Below are positions 1 through 10,954 of a DNA stretch of 64,000 nucleotides, piece by piece. Numbering within the stretch: position 1 is the first letter of the stretch; the number at the start of each line of letters is the position of its first letter. The notes under the pieces were generated by a model that was not told the DNA's origin, did no database searches, and saw only the letters and a program-made list of their open reading frames with translations. The position numbers and the translations under genes are program-made. The stretch is from Bromus sterilis (lineage: Eukaryota > Streptophyta > Magnoliopsida > Poales > Poaceae), in assembly GCA_950022295.1 (NCBI GenBank), contig OX465598.1, positions 98,990,001 to 99,054,000 on the forward strand, in the 5' to 3' direction.

Positions 1-1084
1 TTCGTTTGCTTCACGGGTGCTCGCTGACGAGAACACCGACGACGAGGAGCCACGGCTCCCAAGGAGAATCGGTCTAGAAAGAGGGAGGGGCGCTGTGAGC
101 TTCGGGGAAACGCTCACCAGGCTACAGGGAACACGACGAGGTAGTCGACGGAGTCGGGCAAGGAACGTAGCCGGAGTATTTGACGACGACGAGTCGCGGA
201 TCCGTCGAGGGCTCGAGGGAGATTGCGATGGCTTGAGTCCAAATCACGGCTCCATCTTCTTCGGGGAGAGGAAGTCGACGACGACGAGTACGAGGGACAC
301 AACAGCTTGAGCTCTAGGGCATGGTGGCCACGTTGTCCACGGCGGTGCGCTCCGGTGAGCTTCCTATCGGCGAAGAAATCAAGCAAAGGGGATCGCGAGA
401 GCAGTGGAGAAGAGGGGGAAGTGAGGCGGGCGTTCACGGGACGTCTCCTAGCGCGATAAGGACGCCTGGGAGGCCTCCAGGTAGGCTGGTGGCGTGGCGG
501 CCGCGGCATGCTCGCCACCGAGGAGCTTGACGCCGCGTTGGAAGAAGACAAGGGGGTCTAGGTGGGCTTGGGCCAGGGGGGCGATGAGTTGGGCCGAAAT
601 GGCCAGGTAAGCTCTTTTTCCTTTTTCCTTTCTGTTTTCTTTTCTGCCTTTTTGTTTTTCTGTGCTAAATAAATAGCTAGGCATTTTATTAAATGCTGAA
701 ACTTTTTATGTGGCTTCACAATATATTAGGCTAGCCACTTGTAAAGTTTGAACATTTTTAAAATTCAAATTATTTGAACTTTAAATCAAATAGGGGTTTT
801 TGATTAATTCCAAGGTCCTGTTTGAATATTTGAAAAATCCATGAGCATGGGGTGGGTCCCACATCACTTGATATGTGATCACTCTCATTTATAAGACTTT
901 TCAAAAATCAAACATGAAGTTTTGGAGCAACTTTATTTCTGTCCATTTGAATTAATTTATCTGGGGGGGTGTTCCTTCTCCCATTTGAGTTTGATTTTGA
1001 TTTCAAATGATTTCTTTTGAAACTTTTTAACATGATGCAAGGTGACTTTGATCCTAGCACTTTACCTAACAGAGGGTTCTGACA
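1..1084 (-). repeat. 3' LTR of chromovirus 1 (partial)
   Basis: Matches 10058-11141 nearly base for base with scattered substitutions and small indels, about one in ten near base 1 and fewer later. It ends in TGACA directly before a pyrimidine-rich stretch that is the purine tract on the minus strand. About 3 kb of this LTR lies outside the window. The ATTTATAAG block (TATA box on the minus strand) is present near 886-895. Confidence 0.93.
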
Positions 1085-1101
1085 ACTCGCCCCCACTCAA
1101 C
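1085..1101 (-). other. Polypurine tract of chromovirus 1
   Basis: Directly abuts the 3' LTR. On the minus strand it is a G-rich tract containing GAGTGGGGGCGAG, the expected plus-strand primer site. The last codons of the broken pol frame run through it. Confidence 0.8.
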
Positions 1102-1102
1102 A

Positions 1103-1121
1103 GAATCTCGTCCCGAGATTC
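1103..1121 (-). other. Inverted repeat next to the polypurine tract (chromovirus 1)
   Basis: Minus-strand GAATCTCG-GGA-CGAGATTC: perfect 8-nt arms and a 3-nt loop, lying 2 nt from the polypurine tract. Equivalent hairpins occur at 29638-29657 and 59968-59986. Here it also lies inside the C-terminal coding tail, giving residues ESRDEIL. Confidence 0.75.
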
Positions 1122-1649
1122 AGAAGTCTGCGGGAGGAAGGAGGGATACTCGGTACGGAGACGGTCTTCTCTTTCCCACGTAGCTTCTCTCTCAGAGTGG
1201 TGTGACCATTGCACTTTCAGAAACTTAATCTTCTGACGACGAGTGACACGCTCTGCGGAATCAAGAATACGAACGGGGTATTCTTGATAAGAAAGGTCAT
1301 CTTGGAGATCAAGCGTTTCATGGTCGACTTCGCGGATGGGGTCCTTGAAGCAACGCCTGAGTTGGGACACATGGAATACATCATGTACTCGGGAAAGGTG
1401 CGGGGGTAGTTCAAGTTGGTAGGCAACTTCTCCACGTTTAGCAAGAATGCGGAAAGGTCCGATGTAACGTGGGGCCAACTTGCCTTTGATACCGAAACGT
1501 TGGGTTCCCTTCAGAGGAGTAACCCGAAGGTAAGCCTTCTCATCCAGATTGTAGCTCTCTTGCCTATGATGACGATCATAGTAGCTTTTCTGACGAGACT
1601 GGGCTGCTTTCAATTGATCACGAACAATGCGAACTTGCTCTTCTGCTTC

Positions 1650-2426
1650 CTAGATCATGTCCGGTCCAAAGAATTGTCTTTCACCGGTTTCTGACCAGTT
1701 TAGGGGTGTTCGACATCGTCGTCCATATAGGAGTTCAAAAGGAGCCATGTTCAGACTAGATTGAAAACTATTGTTATAAGAAAATTCTGTGAATGACAGA
1801 GATTTCTGCCAATTCTTTCCGAATGAGATAACACAAGCTCTGAGCATGTCTTCAAGAATTTGGTTAGCCCTTTCGACTTGACCGCTAGACTGAGGATGGA
1901 AAGTTGTACTAAAGGAGAGATGAGTTCCCATAGCATTCTGAAAGCTTCCCCAGAATCTAGAGGTGAAAAGTCTACCACGATCAGAATTGATTTCCAAAGG
2001 AACACCGTGAAGGGATACAATTCTAGAGACGTACAAGTCCGCTAACTGGCTAGCAGTTAAAGACTCGCGAACTGGAAGTAAGTGAGCAACTTTGGAAAGC
2101 CTATCTATGACAACGAAGATGGCATCATTTCCTTTCTGGGTTTTTGGAAAGCCGGTGATGAAGTCCATACCGACTTTGTCCCATTTCCACTCTGGTATAG
2201 GCAAAGGTTGAAGTGTACCAGCAGGTCTTTGATGTTCTGCCTTAATGCGACGACAAACATCACATTCGTCAAAAAATAGAGCAATGTCTCTCTTCATCCT
2301 GGTCCACCAAAATCTCTGGCGTAGATCTCGGTACATTTTTGTGCTACCGGGATGAATCGAGAGGGGTGTGTCATGGGCTTCCTTGAGGATGAGTTGCCTT
2401 AGTTCCCTATTCTTAGGTACTACCAA
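1650..2426 (-). pseudogene. Integrase core of chromovirus 1
   Basis: Shows the HHCC zinc-binding region (H of HDTPLSIHPG, then CDVCRR), the first catalytic Asp in GMDFITGFP, the second in NSDRGRLFTS, and the Glu in SSGQVERANQ. The residues after the second Asp are RL where the family normally has TQ. The frame ends in TAG at 1650-1652 and the same frame continues beyond it. The link to the RT/RNase H frame (which ends at 2517) is broken by a frameshift near 2430-2520, so this is a decayed part of one pol gene. Confidence 0.88.
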
Positions 2427-2516
2427 ACGATCTCCAAAGAATACCGTTCCTTTACTATCTGTGGAGAAACATTTAGCAACTCTGCTAGCAATGTTCTCCT
2501 TGATCCGGCGAACACC

Positions 2517-4046
2517 TCATGCACGCCTTTGGGAAACTATAATTTGATCCTCAAGCGTTGGTTTCACCACCAAGGTAGAAAGATAGCCATGAGGAACAAT
2601 CTCAAGATTGAGTTTGAAAAATTCCTCATGAAGAAGTGGTTGATACTGTTGTAACATGAGGTTGTTACAATACGACTTACGACTTAGTGCATCAGCCATG
2701 ACATTGGCTTTGCCTGGGGTGTAAGAAATTCCTACGTCGTAATCTTTTATCAACTCAATCCAGCGTCTTTGCCTGAGATTAAGATCTGGCTGGGTGAAAA
2801 TGTATTTGAGGCTTTGGTGGTCGGAATAGATCTCACAACGATTACCAAGGAGGTAATGTCGCCAAGTTGTTAGGCCATGAACTACGGCAGCGAGTTCAAG
2901 ATCATGGGTAGGATAGTTCTCTTCATGTGGCCGCAACTGGCGTGAAGCATAAGCTACCACATGTCTATCTTGCAGAAGTATGCATCCTAACCCTTGCCGT
3001 GATGCGTCACAAAAGATCTCGAAATCCTTTTTGGTGTCTGGAGGCGCAAGTACGGGTGCAGAAGTCAATCTTATTTTTAGCTCTTGAAAGCTTTCCTCGC
3101 ACTTGGGAGTCCATAGGAATTTCTTATCTTTCTTGAGGAGTTCAGTTAGAGGCTTTGCAACTTTAGAAAAGTTCTCGACGAAGCAGCGGCAATAGCTGGC
3201 TAGGCCAAGAAAACTTCTAACTTGCTTAATCGATTCAGGTGGAGTCCAGTCAAGGACGGCCTGAACTCTCTCTGGATTCACAACAATGCCTTTTGCAGAA
3301 ATCACGTGGCCTAAGTAGGTCACTTCTGGTAGCCAAAATTCACACTTGGAGAATTTAGCATACAGACGGTGCTCTCTAAGTTTCATCAATACCAGCCTTA
3401 GGTGTTCGGCATGTTCTTCTTCGTTCTTCGAGTAGATGAGAATGTCATCGAGATAAACCACAACAAATTTATCTAAGTACTCCATGAAGATCGAATTCAT
3501 CATGCGCGAGAAAGTGGCGGGGGCATTGGTTAAACCAAAGGACATGACGGTGTACTTGTAAAGACCATAACGAGTAGTAAAAGCCATTTTGGGAATGTCC
3601 TCGTTTCGTATTTTGATTTGATGATAACCTAATCTCAAATCCATCTTGGAGAAGACAGAGGATCCTGCAAGTTGATCATAAAGATCATTGATCCTGGGCA
3701 GTGGGTATTTGTTCTTTATCGTCGCTAAATTTAGCGGGCGATAGTCTACGCACATCCTTTCTGTTCCATCTTTCTTCGTTACGAACAGAACGGGGCAACC
3801 CCATGGCGATGAGCTAGGGCGGATGAAGCCTTTTTCCAACAAAGCTTCAAGTTGGGTTTTAAGCTCAGCTAACTCACGTGGGGCCATTTTGTATGGACGT
3901 CTAGAAATTGGTGCGGTTCCTGGCATAAGATCTACTATGAAATCTACACATCTGTCGGGTGGCATGCCCGGCAGCTCTTTAGGAAAAGACATCCGGGAAG
4001 TCACAAACCACCGGAACATCTTCAAGGTCGGGAAGGGGAAGTACAT
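2517..4046 (-). pseudogene. Reverse transcriptase and RNase H of chromovirus 1
   Basis: About 500 residues with RT fingers (PPDRCVDFIVDLMPGTAPIS), palm (DLRLGYHQIKI), the catalytic YLDDILIYS, the connection region (FLGLASYCRCFVENFSKVAK), and RNase H with IFCDASRQGLGC, HDLELAAVVHGL, YSDHQSLKYI and ADALSRK. Function: copies the element RNA and degrades the RNA strand in the particle. The first residues are out of frame with the protease frame, which ends near 3979, so gag-pol is interrupted on both sides of this segment although the RT core itself is uninterrupted. Confidence 0.92.
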
Positions 4047-5136
4047 TCAAAGAATGCACCTGGGTTCTTGTTCTGGGTGAAGTGTAGTTGACGGTCTTGC
4101 CTGAAGGGTGGGTGAGTTTCACTGATTTGCCTTTGCAATCAAGGTAGGCATTCTGTCTTGATAGCCAATCCATGCCAAGGATGACATCAATGTCTGAAGA
4201 CTTGAGGGCTATGAGTGAAGCAAGGAATACTAACCCCTCAATTGCAATTTGATTACCATGGCTTACTCTATTAGTTTGCCATCTTGACCCTGGAGTTTGA
4301 ATAATCATTGGGGTGGACAATTCAACAAAGGATAACTCATGACGAAGTGCATAACTTTCCGACATGAATGAATGAGATGCTCCTGGGTCGAAAAGAACGG
4401 AAGTAGGAACATAATTGACTGGGAGCGTACCAAGAATGACGTCAGTGGTGTCGTCAATCTCTTCGGCGGCAACCTGATTCACACGTCCACGAGTGGCGGG
4501 AGGAGCGGGTTTGGTGTTGTAGACCTTCTGGGGTGGCTTGCCACGACCGTTGGTGTTGCCTCCGGCACGGGGTGGAGCATTCTGATTCTGGAGCTGGTTC
4601 TGGGGACACTCACGGGAGTAGTGGCCTGCCTGTTCACACTTGTAGCAGGCTCCAAAGACAGTGTGTGGAGCTGGGTTGTTCGGTGGAGCGGGGTGGAACT
4701 GAGCTGGTGGGCGAGGCACCACATAGGATGGCCTCGGTGGGTTGTTCTGGCGAAACATACTGTTGGGGATCCAGATCTTGCGCTTCTGAGAGCCTGAGCT
4801 GGATGAACCATCGTCTCTAGGGTGTTTGCGGAAGTCATTGGGGGTGTTCATGTCCTCTGCCTTGATGGCCTTGTTGACAAGGACCTGGAAGGTTGAGCTC
4901 ACGACGGATTCCGGCATTGAGTCCACGACGGAACCTCTCTTGCTTCTTGGCGTCGGTGGAGACCTCTTCAGTAGCATAACGAGCCAGTCGGTTGAACTCA
5001 CGACTAAACTCGTCAACAGTCGTTCTGCCTTGAGTGAGGTTGCAGAACTCCTCATGCTTGCGGTCCATAAGACCCTTTGGAATGTGGTGCTCGCGGAAGG
5101 AAGTGCAGAACTCATCCCAAGATGTGGGCGGTCCAA
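3979..5136 (-). pseudogene. Gag nucleocapsid and protease of chromovirus 1
   Basis: The useful part starts around residue 70 and runs through a Gln/Pro-rich linker, a CCHC zinc knuckle (CYKCEQAGHYSREC) and an aspartic protease (VLFDPGASHSFM, later VILGMDWLS). The first ~70 residues are a wrong-frame lead-in. The protease active site reads Asp-Pro-Gly where the family has Asp-Ser-Gly or Asp-Thr-Gly, which should abolish activity. The frame runs past the protease into the linker before RT and ends out of frame with it. Confidence 0.85.
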
Positions 5137-5526
5137 CGGGACGCATGTTCAGGAAGTTCTCCCACCAAGAGCTAGCTGCACCCTCGAGGTGATAGGTGGC
5201 ATAGCTGACCTTGTCGCCATCTGCAACATGGCCTGCCTGGAGCTTCCTCTCGATGTTGCGAAGCCAGTCATCGGCGTAAGGGGCTCGGTGGAGTAGCTGA
5301 AAACCGGGGGATGAAGCCGGATGAAGTCGTTCAAAGACACCAACTCATTGCGCTGCTGAGTGGTGTTGCGGGCAATGACCTCCAGCAATTGGTGAGAGTC
5401 TCGGCGGTTCCTCTCAACCTCCATCAGAACCTGAGCCATCGTGGGTGGGGGTGGAAGGTTGCCTTCCTCCTGTTCATTCCCACGACCCTGGGCACGACCA
5501 AGCTGGCCACGGGTTCCTTCAGACAT
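4835..5526 (-). pseudogene. Gag N-terminus and capsid of chromovirus 1 (frameshifted)
   Basis: Gag starts at an ATG at 5524-5526 (MSEGTRGQLGRAQGRGN) and reads a leader ending VFSYSTEPL. A one-base shift near 5290 moves capsid into a second frame, recognisable by SWDEFCTSFREHHIPKG, FCNLTQGRTTVDEF and RLARYATEEVSTDAKKQERF. A further shift near 4900 moves it into the frame carrying the zinc knuckle. At least two frameshifts break gag, so no full Gag can be made. Confidence 0.82.
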
Positions 5527-5859
5527 CCTGAAGGTGAAAAACCAAAGTCAAATAGAGTTGATTGGAAGAGTCTAAACAAGGTATCGAAGGTACTGGAAGA
5601 ATTACAGAGAAAAGGAAGTAATCATCTTGACAACATGGTGATAAAAGCATAAAGCCATATATTCACAAGCTGTCATACAAACCATACATCGTTTTAGTAC
5701 AAGCTCCAAGCTAATACAAACGTGATGAAGATGATACATCCTTCAGAGGCACTCTGACTTCCTATACATTATTTATCTAAGCCTCTGGAACTTAGAACAC
5801 CTTGCGTGCAATATACTAAGATACTACTACATCCTCACTAAGTAAGACCACATGCGATC
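5527..5859 (-). other. Spacer between extra ORF and gag, chromovirus 1
   Basis: Non-coding on the element strand. No conserved domain or clear repeat is seen. It separates the extra ORF from the gag ATG by 333 bp. Confidence 0.6.
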
Positions 5860-6639
5860 TCACTCATCTCCATCTCCATAGTAGTCCTCGTAAAAGTTAC
5901 CCGTGTAACCCGATAGCTGAAGGTGACCATCGGAAAACACGGAGGCCTGTGGACCCTGATATCCATTTGGGCAAGGATGGGGCCTAGGTCCAGCGTAGGG
6001 TGGAAGCAGAGAACCACGGGGTGGAAAAATGCCTCCAATCTCGGGCCAAGCAACTCGAGAAGGCATCTGTGTCCTCGCTGGGTAGATAGCATCATACTCG
6101 ACTGATCCAACACTCACGAAGGGTGCCAAGAGTGTCAGTGCTCGATACAGACGGGCACGGGTGGCGTGAAGCTCGAAACGGAGAGCGCGTGCATCACGAT
6201 ATCGATCACAAGAAAACCTAGCAGTCATCTGAAGCAAAGGGTCCTCCAAAGAGTGATCTGTGTACAATCCGGTGTAATATCCCTCTTCTCCTGGAAGTGC
6301 AGCAGGGATATAGAGGAAAGGTGATCCTGCAAGCAGTGCATGCTCCTCTCTCAGCAGGTTAATACATGAGTATGCAACATCCTGCACAACCATGTTCTCG
6401 GTGACACCAATGCCATCTCCAAAGAGGATAGGCTGAGAGACTCCCATGTGGTGCGGGTAGATCCTGATAGTGCAGTGGAACTGAGTCTGGTTGAAGTCAA
6501 GGAACTTCTCCTCAACTGTGTACTCAGGATACCACCGATAGCCAATGAAGGACATCATCTCGGTGAGCATGGCTGGATGCTCACGCACATCGAGGCACCG
6601 GGTCAGACGAACAATCTCACGAGGGGGAAGATCCGCCAT
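5860..6639 (-). CDS. Extra ORF upstream of gag, chromovirus 1 (259 aa, unknown function)
   Basis: Runs uninterrupted from an ATG at 6637-6639 (MADLPPREIVRLTRCLDVRE) to a stop at 5860. It lies between the primer-binding site and gag, in the same direction. I recognise no catalytic domain. It has an N-terminal globular part rich in aromatic residues, a Pro/Gly-rich region after about residue 185, and a strongly acidic end (NFYEDYYGDGDE). No signal peptide or membrane helix is evident. Chromovirus 2 carries a counterpart of almost identical span in the same place. From memory, published surveys report 5' extra ORFs in a group of Poaceae chromoviruses. It is intact although gag-pol of the same element is broken. 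Confidence 0.75.
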   Translation of the reverse strand: MADLPPREIVRLTRCLDVREHPAMLTEMMSFIGYRWYPEYTVEEKFLDFNQTQFHCTIRIYPHHMGVSQPILFGDGIGVTENMVVQDVAYSCINLLREEHALLAGSPFLYIPAALPGEEGYYTGLYTDHSLEDPLLQMTARFSCDRYRDARALRFELHATRARLYRALTLLAPFVSVGSVEYDAIYPARTQMPSRVAWPEIGGIFPPRGSLLPPYAGPRPHPCPNGYQGPQASVFSDGHLQLSGYTGNFYEDYYGDGDE

Positions 6640-7042
6640 CTGAAACAGAAAGAAGGAGTTTGCAAATGCATCAGATTATGAAGAAACTTGGAATGACTCG
6701 GGCAGCATAACGGCTGTAATTGTAAGAAATATCTTTTCTTGCAATGTAGAAACAACACTTATATACGATGTAAGAAATCAGGAAGCACAACAATTCTAAC
6801 AAACCAATCACAACCTTCCTACGGCTACAAGGAAGCAAACAACGAGATGTTCTAATCAGACATAGGTGAGCCTAGTCCTATCTTCCCGTAGAACAAGATG
6901 AGGGTGACTCAGAACTCAGAACGATGAGGGTAAGGAGAAAAAAGAAGCCTTACGTTGTTCCCTTATATACCCAGAGTAACTATATAACTATAGCAAGCTA
7001 GACTCGACTTCGGCCAAGGCTGCTAGTCCTACAGTCAGTCCT
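6640..7042 (-). other. 5' leader of chromovirus 1
   Basis: Untranslated region between the primer-binding site and the extra ORF. No coding signal or strong repeat is seen. Confidence 0.6.
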
Positions 7043-7054
7043 GCTCTGATACCA
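7043..7054 (-). other. Primer-binding site (initiator tRNA-Met), chromovirus 1
   Basis: Minus-strand TGGTATCAGAGC, complementary to the 3' end of plant initiator tRNA-Met. It lies 4 nt from the 5' LTR edge at 7059. Confidence 0.92.
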
Positions 7055-8190
7055 AGTCTGTCGGGACCCGGGGTTAGCGTATGTAAGTCCCGCTACGACA
7101 TAGTAATATGGAGAGCCGAGAACCATACCCACTTGTCTAAGCAGACAAGGCCAAGCACTGAACGTTCTAGGAAAGCATCGTACGTGAGGGGCATCCCATC
7201 CAGGTCGGATGATCAACTGAGATGGGTCCTCATCGTCCGCACACAAGTCTAATGATATGGGTGATGAACTCCCATATTCAAAGACAAGTCGCCTCAACCA
7301 TACTATCGACTATCTCATAACTCTTACACAGACTTACTCCATCCCGATCACTTAGTCGGGGTCTAGGGCGGGCTCGATCATACATCAAAGTGTGCACGAG
7401 ACAGAGTCTCGAACAATCGCATCGCGATGCCCCAAGCTGCGCACATCTAAGGGCCACTTGGTGTATAAAAGACCGCCATCCAGATCACAACTAAGGTCTC
7501 GAAAACCCATACAAATACATGCATGTTATAAACATACACGCAGCACACATGCCTTGTATGAACAGCAGGTATCATTGCAATTCTCTACAAAGTATACATT
7601 TTATTGATAACTCTCACAGAGTGCACACAGAGATCACAAGCATGTGATCACACATTACAACAGACAAGCGGAAGCAAAGTAGGTCTGAGTACAGAAAAGT
7701 TTAACCAATGGCTTAAGAAGCCTTATTTAAACACAAGCCCTCCACGAGGGAACCTGTCGTCTGACTGGGACTACACTAGCTTGGTCTTCAGTCGTCGAGC
7801 TCGATGAAGAAGCCACCTTCGGGGTCAGTGGGTTCATCTAAAACATAGAATAAGCAAACGTGAGTACAAAGTCGTACTCAGCAAGACTTACATAGGAGCT
7901 ATACTACTCATGCACATGTATCAAGGTAAAGGGAGGTGGGGTTTCACTTGCAGAAGTGCCAGCTTTGACTTGGCTAGTCCTGAACTACGAGTACCAGACT
8001 TGAGGTAAGAAGCGTACACGAGTCCACTACATATCCAACCAATTACACCACTATGGCGCCTTCCTCGACTTCCCCACGAGAAAGCGCGCCATAGCACTCA
8101 CGCTTATCTTGGTAAGTTTTATAAGTATCCAGTTTAAGTTGTCTAATAATCAAGCTAAGCTTTCCAAGCAGTCCTTAACCGCGTACGAAG

Positions 8191-8221
8191 CTATTCGAAT
8201 AGTTTTGTTAACCCTGCAGGG
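8191..8221 (-). promoter_or_regulatory. Paired palindromes in the chromovirus 1 LTR
   Basis: CTATTCGAATAG (8191-8202) and CCCTGCAGGG (8212-8221), both perfect palindromes, 9 nt apart. The same pair, in the same order relative to element sense, is in the chromovirus 2 LTRs and the LARD LTR. Confidence 0.65.
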
Positions 8222-9654
8222 GTGTACCGCTACACACACATGATCATCAGTTACCGCCTTTGTACTCGACACTGTTCAAGAAGTGTCGGCGAGGATGCTC
8301 ACCACAACTGTTACATCATAGCCGATCTAGTCCAAGAAAGCCGCCTACCTAGGTTGGCTACCACTATTGTGATCCCGGCCGGTTTGCCGAAGTGGACCCA
8401 GATGATGTGTGCGTGGTGCATAAGCCGGTCTCGGATGAGCCGTTCTCTCACTTAACAGCCAGGCCACAAACCTACCAGAACTCCGAACTATTGCGACATC
8501 TGGACATCGAAATGGATGAGTTAATAGGTTGAGAGGGGTCAGTGAGCCCAATGTGTGGTTGTACTCTTCATCTTGGATCACCACACAAGAACTCGGACTT
8601 AGGGCGGTGTTCAACGAGACAACCCACTGTGTACTCCTACACAGCCTCTCATCGTTCACCTTGTATTAGGGTAGATTCACCAACACATTTCCACCATCAT
8701 CAACATGATTGCTACCATCCCGACTCACATAACAGTAACAACATTGTAACACTCTAAGCATGCAATAAGAAGTAACAATTGTAGGGGCCACATGATATCA
8801 ATCAACTCCTACATTTGCTAGGATTGTGGTTTGCTTACTACTGTGACAAATGATAGGTCATGCAAAGGAATGGGTTCATCTATGCGGTAGAAACGTAGCA
8901 TGGTAATCATCCTATACAATGCATAAGCGAGACATGAGAGGGAAGTGGGATTTTATCGACATGATCAATGGGGGTTTGCTTGCCTTGCTGACGAGGTTCA
9001 GTCTGGAAATCTTCAACGAAGGGGGCTGCCTCCTGTTCCGGTTCCACCTCTACTCGACAAACAACAAGCAAGGTAGCAAAGTAAATACAATGCACAATCA
9101 CATGGTTGAAGGTTTAAACTTGATGTATATGCTTTGATGTGTGAAGCAATTCCACTTAAATGGGGTATTTGCAATTGAATTTGCAAATTTAAACTCCACA
9201 GATGATTTCCAATTTAGCCAAGTTGCATATGACATTGTTTGATCAAGTTAAACCATTTTGAAATGTGTATGATATGCCTCTGAAGTTCAAGTATAATGTG
9301 GTATGTTGCTATGGTTCAAATTGCAAAAGCATTTGAAATGAATTTGATTTAATTCCAATTAATCCAAATAGAAAATGCTACTGGTAACCTTTTAAATTCA
9401 ACTCAAACATGGTTGAAAGTTGGATATTTGGATAGATTATTTTCTCCTGATCATTTTCATATATTATTTGTTAAATTTGGAGTTAATATGAATTTTCTAT
9501 GAATTTCCAAAGTTTAAGCCTTTTTTCTGGAATTTCTCTGATTTCTTTTAATCTGGAAATTCAATTACTGCGTCAGCACTGAGTCAGCATGACATCAGGG
9601 TTTTTTGACCCAGTCAAACTGACATGGGGGCCCCATCTGTCATTGACTCAGGGG

Positions 9655-9692
9655 CTAATCCCCTCTCTGTTTAATTAAACAGAGAGGATTAG
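9655..9692. repeat. 38-nt near-perfect palindrome in the LTR
   Basis: Arms CTAATCC(C)CTCTCTGTTTAA and TTAAACAGAGAGGATTAG meet at TTAATTAA. Only one extra C in the left arm breaks the symmetry. Confidence 0.8.
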
Positions 9693-10945
9693 GGGGCATG
9701 GGACCCACTATCAGCCTCACTGGGGGTGGATTAGGGGGTGGATTAGCAGCTAACCAAGCCGGACACGTCAGCCTTGCCGGTGGCTCAACGCCGGCGACCA
9801 AATCCGCGGCGGCTCTCTGCTCTCCTCCTCTCCTGGCCACCATTCGAAGCGCTAAGACCACAGGGACGTAGCCCATGCTCTCGCACGTCGCCTGGTGCAC
9901 GCGGGCGTCCAAGGTGATGACCATAGCGACGACAGCGACCTCGCCGGCGGCAACAGAAGCCCGGCGAAGAGACAAACGTCGCCACAGTGCACCAAAACAA
10001 CCAAGCGCTAGCTCAATCGACGCGTGAGGTCACAGTGAAGATGACGGATAGGTTCTCGAGTTCGTTCGCTTCACGGGTGCTCGCCGACGAGCACACCGGC
10101 GACGAGGAGCCACGGCTCCCATGGCGAATCGGGGTAGAAAGAGGGAGGGGCGCTGTGAGCTTGGGGGAAACGCTCACCAGGCTACAGGGAACACGACGAA
10201 GTAGTCGACGGAGTCGGGGAGGGAACGTAGCCGGAGTATTTGACGACGACGAGTCGCGGATCCAGCGAGGGTTCGAGGGAGATTGCGGTGGCTTGAGTCC
10301 AAATCACGGCTCCATCTGCTTCGGGGAGAGGAAGTCGAGGACGACGAGTACGAGGAACACATCAGCTTGAGCTCTAGGGCATGGTGGCCACGTTGTCCAC
10401 GGCGGTGCGCTCCGGTGAGCTTCATGTCGGCGACGAAATCAAGCAAAGGGGATCGCGAGAGCAGTGGAGAAGAGGGGGAAGTGAGGCGGGCGTCCACGGG
10501 ACGTCTCCTGGCGCGATAAGGACGCCTGGGAGGCCTCCAGGAAGGCTGGTTTCGTGGCGGCCGCGGCATGCTCGCCACCGAGGAGCTTGCCGTCGCGCTG
10601 GAAGAAGACAAGGGGGTCCAGGTGGGCTTGGGCCAGGGGGCGATGAGTTGGGCCGAAATGGCCAGGTAAGCTCTTTTTCCTTTTTCCTTTCTGTTTTATT
10701 TTCTGCCTTTTTGTTTTGCTGTGCTAAATAAATAGCTAGGCATTTTATTAAATGCTGAAAGTTTTTATGTGGCTTCACAATATACTAGGCTAGCCACTTG
10801 TAAACTTTGAACATTTTTAAAATTCAAATTATTTGAACTTTAAATCAAATAGGGGTTTTTGATTAATTCCAAGGTCCTGTTTGAATATTTGAAAAATCCA
10901 TGAGCATTGGGTGGGTCCCACATCACTTGATATGTGATCACACTC

Positions 10946-10954
10946 ATTTATAAG
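10946..10954 (-). promoter_or_regulatory. Candidate TATA box of chromovirus 1 5' LTR
   Basis: Minus-strand CTTATAAAT about 190 nt inside the sense 5' end of the LTR. The same block is kept in the 3' LTR near 886-895. Position fits an LTR promoter; the start site is not shown. Confidence 0.45.

Larger units (their letters stand above)
1062..1649 (-). pseudogene. Integrase C-terminus and chromodomain of chromovirus 1
   Basis: Continues the integrase frame after an in-frame TAG at 1650-1652. The sequence shows the integrase C-terminal region (LRVTPLKGTQRFGIKGKLAP, then RYIGPFRILAKRGEVAYQL and VHDVFHVSQLRRC) followed by a chromodomain-like segment with KVQWSHHSEREATWE. In this family the chromodomain is thought to guide integration to marked chromatin. 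The frame runs past the polypurine tract and stops inside the 3' LTR, giving a short tail after the chromodomain. Confidence 0.85.

Noticed and set aside
1..310. Plus-strand frame at the window start as a host gene exon
   Set aside because: The same sequence recurs at 10070-10370 as part of the LTR pair.
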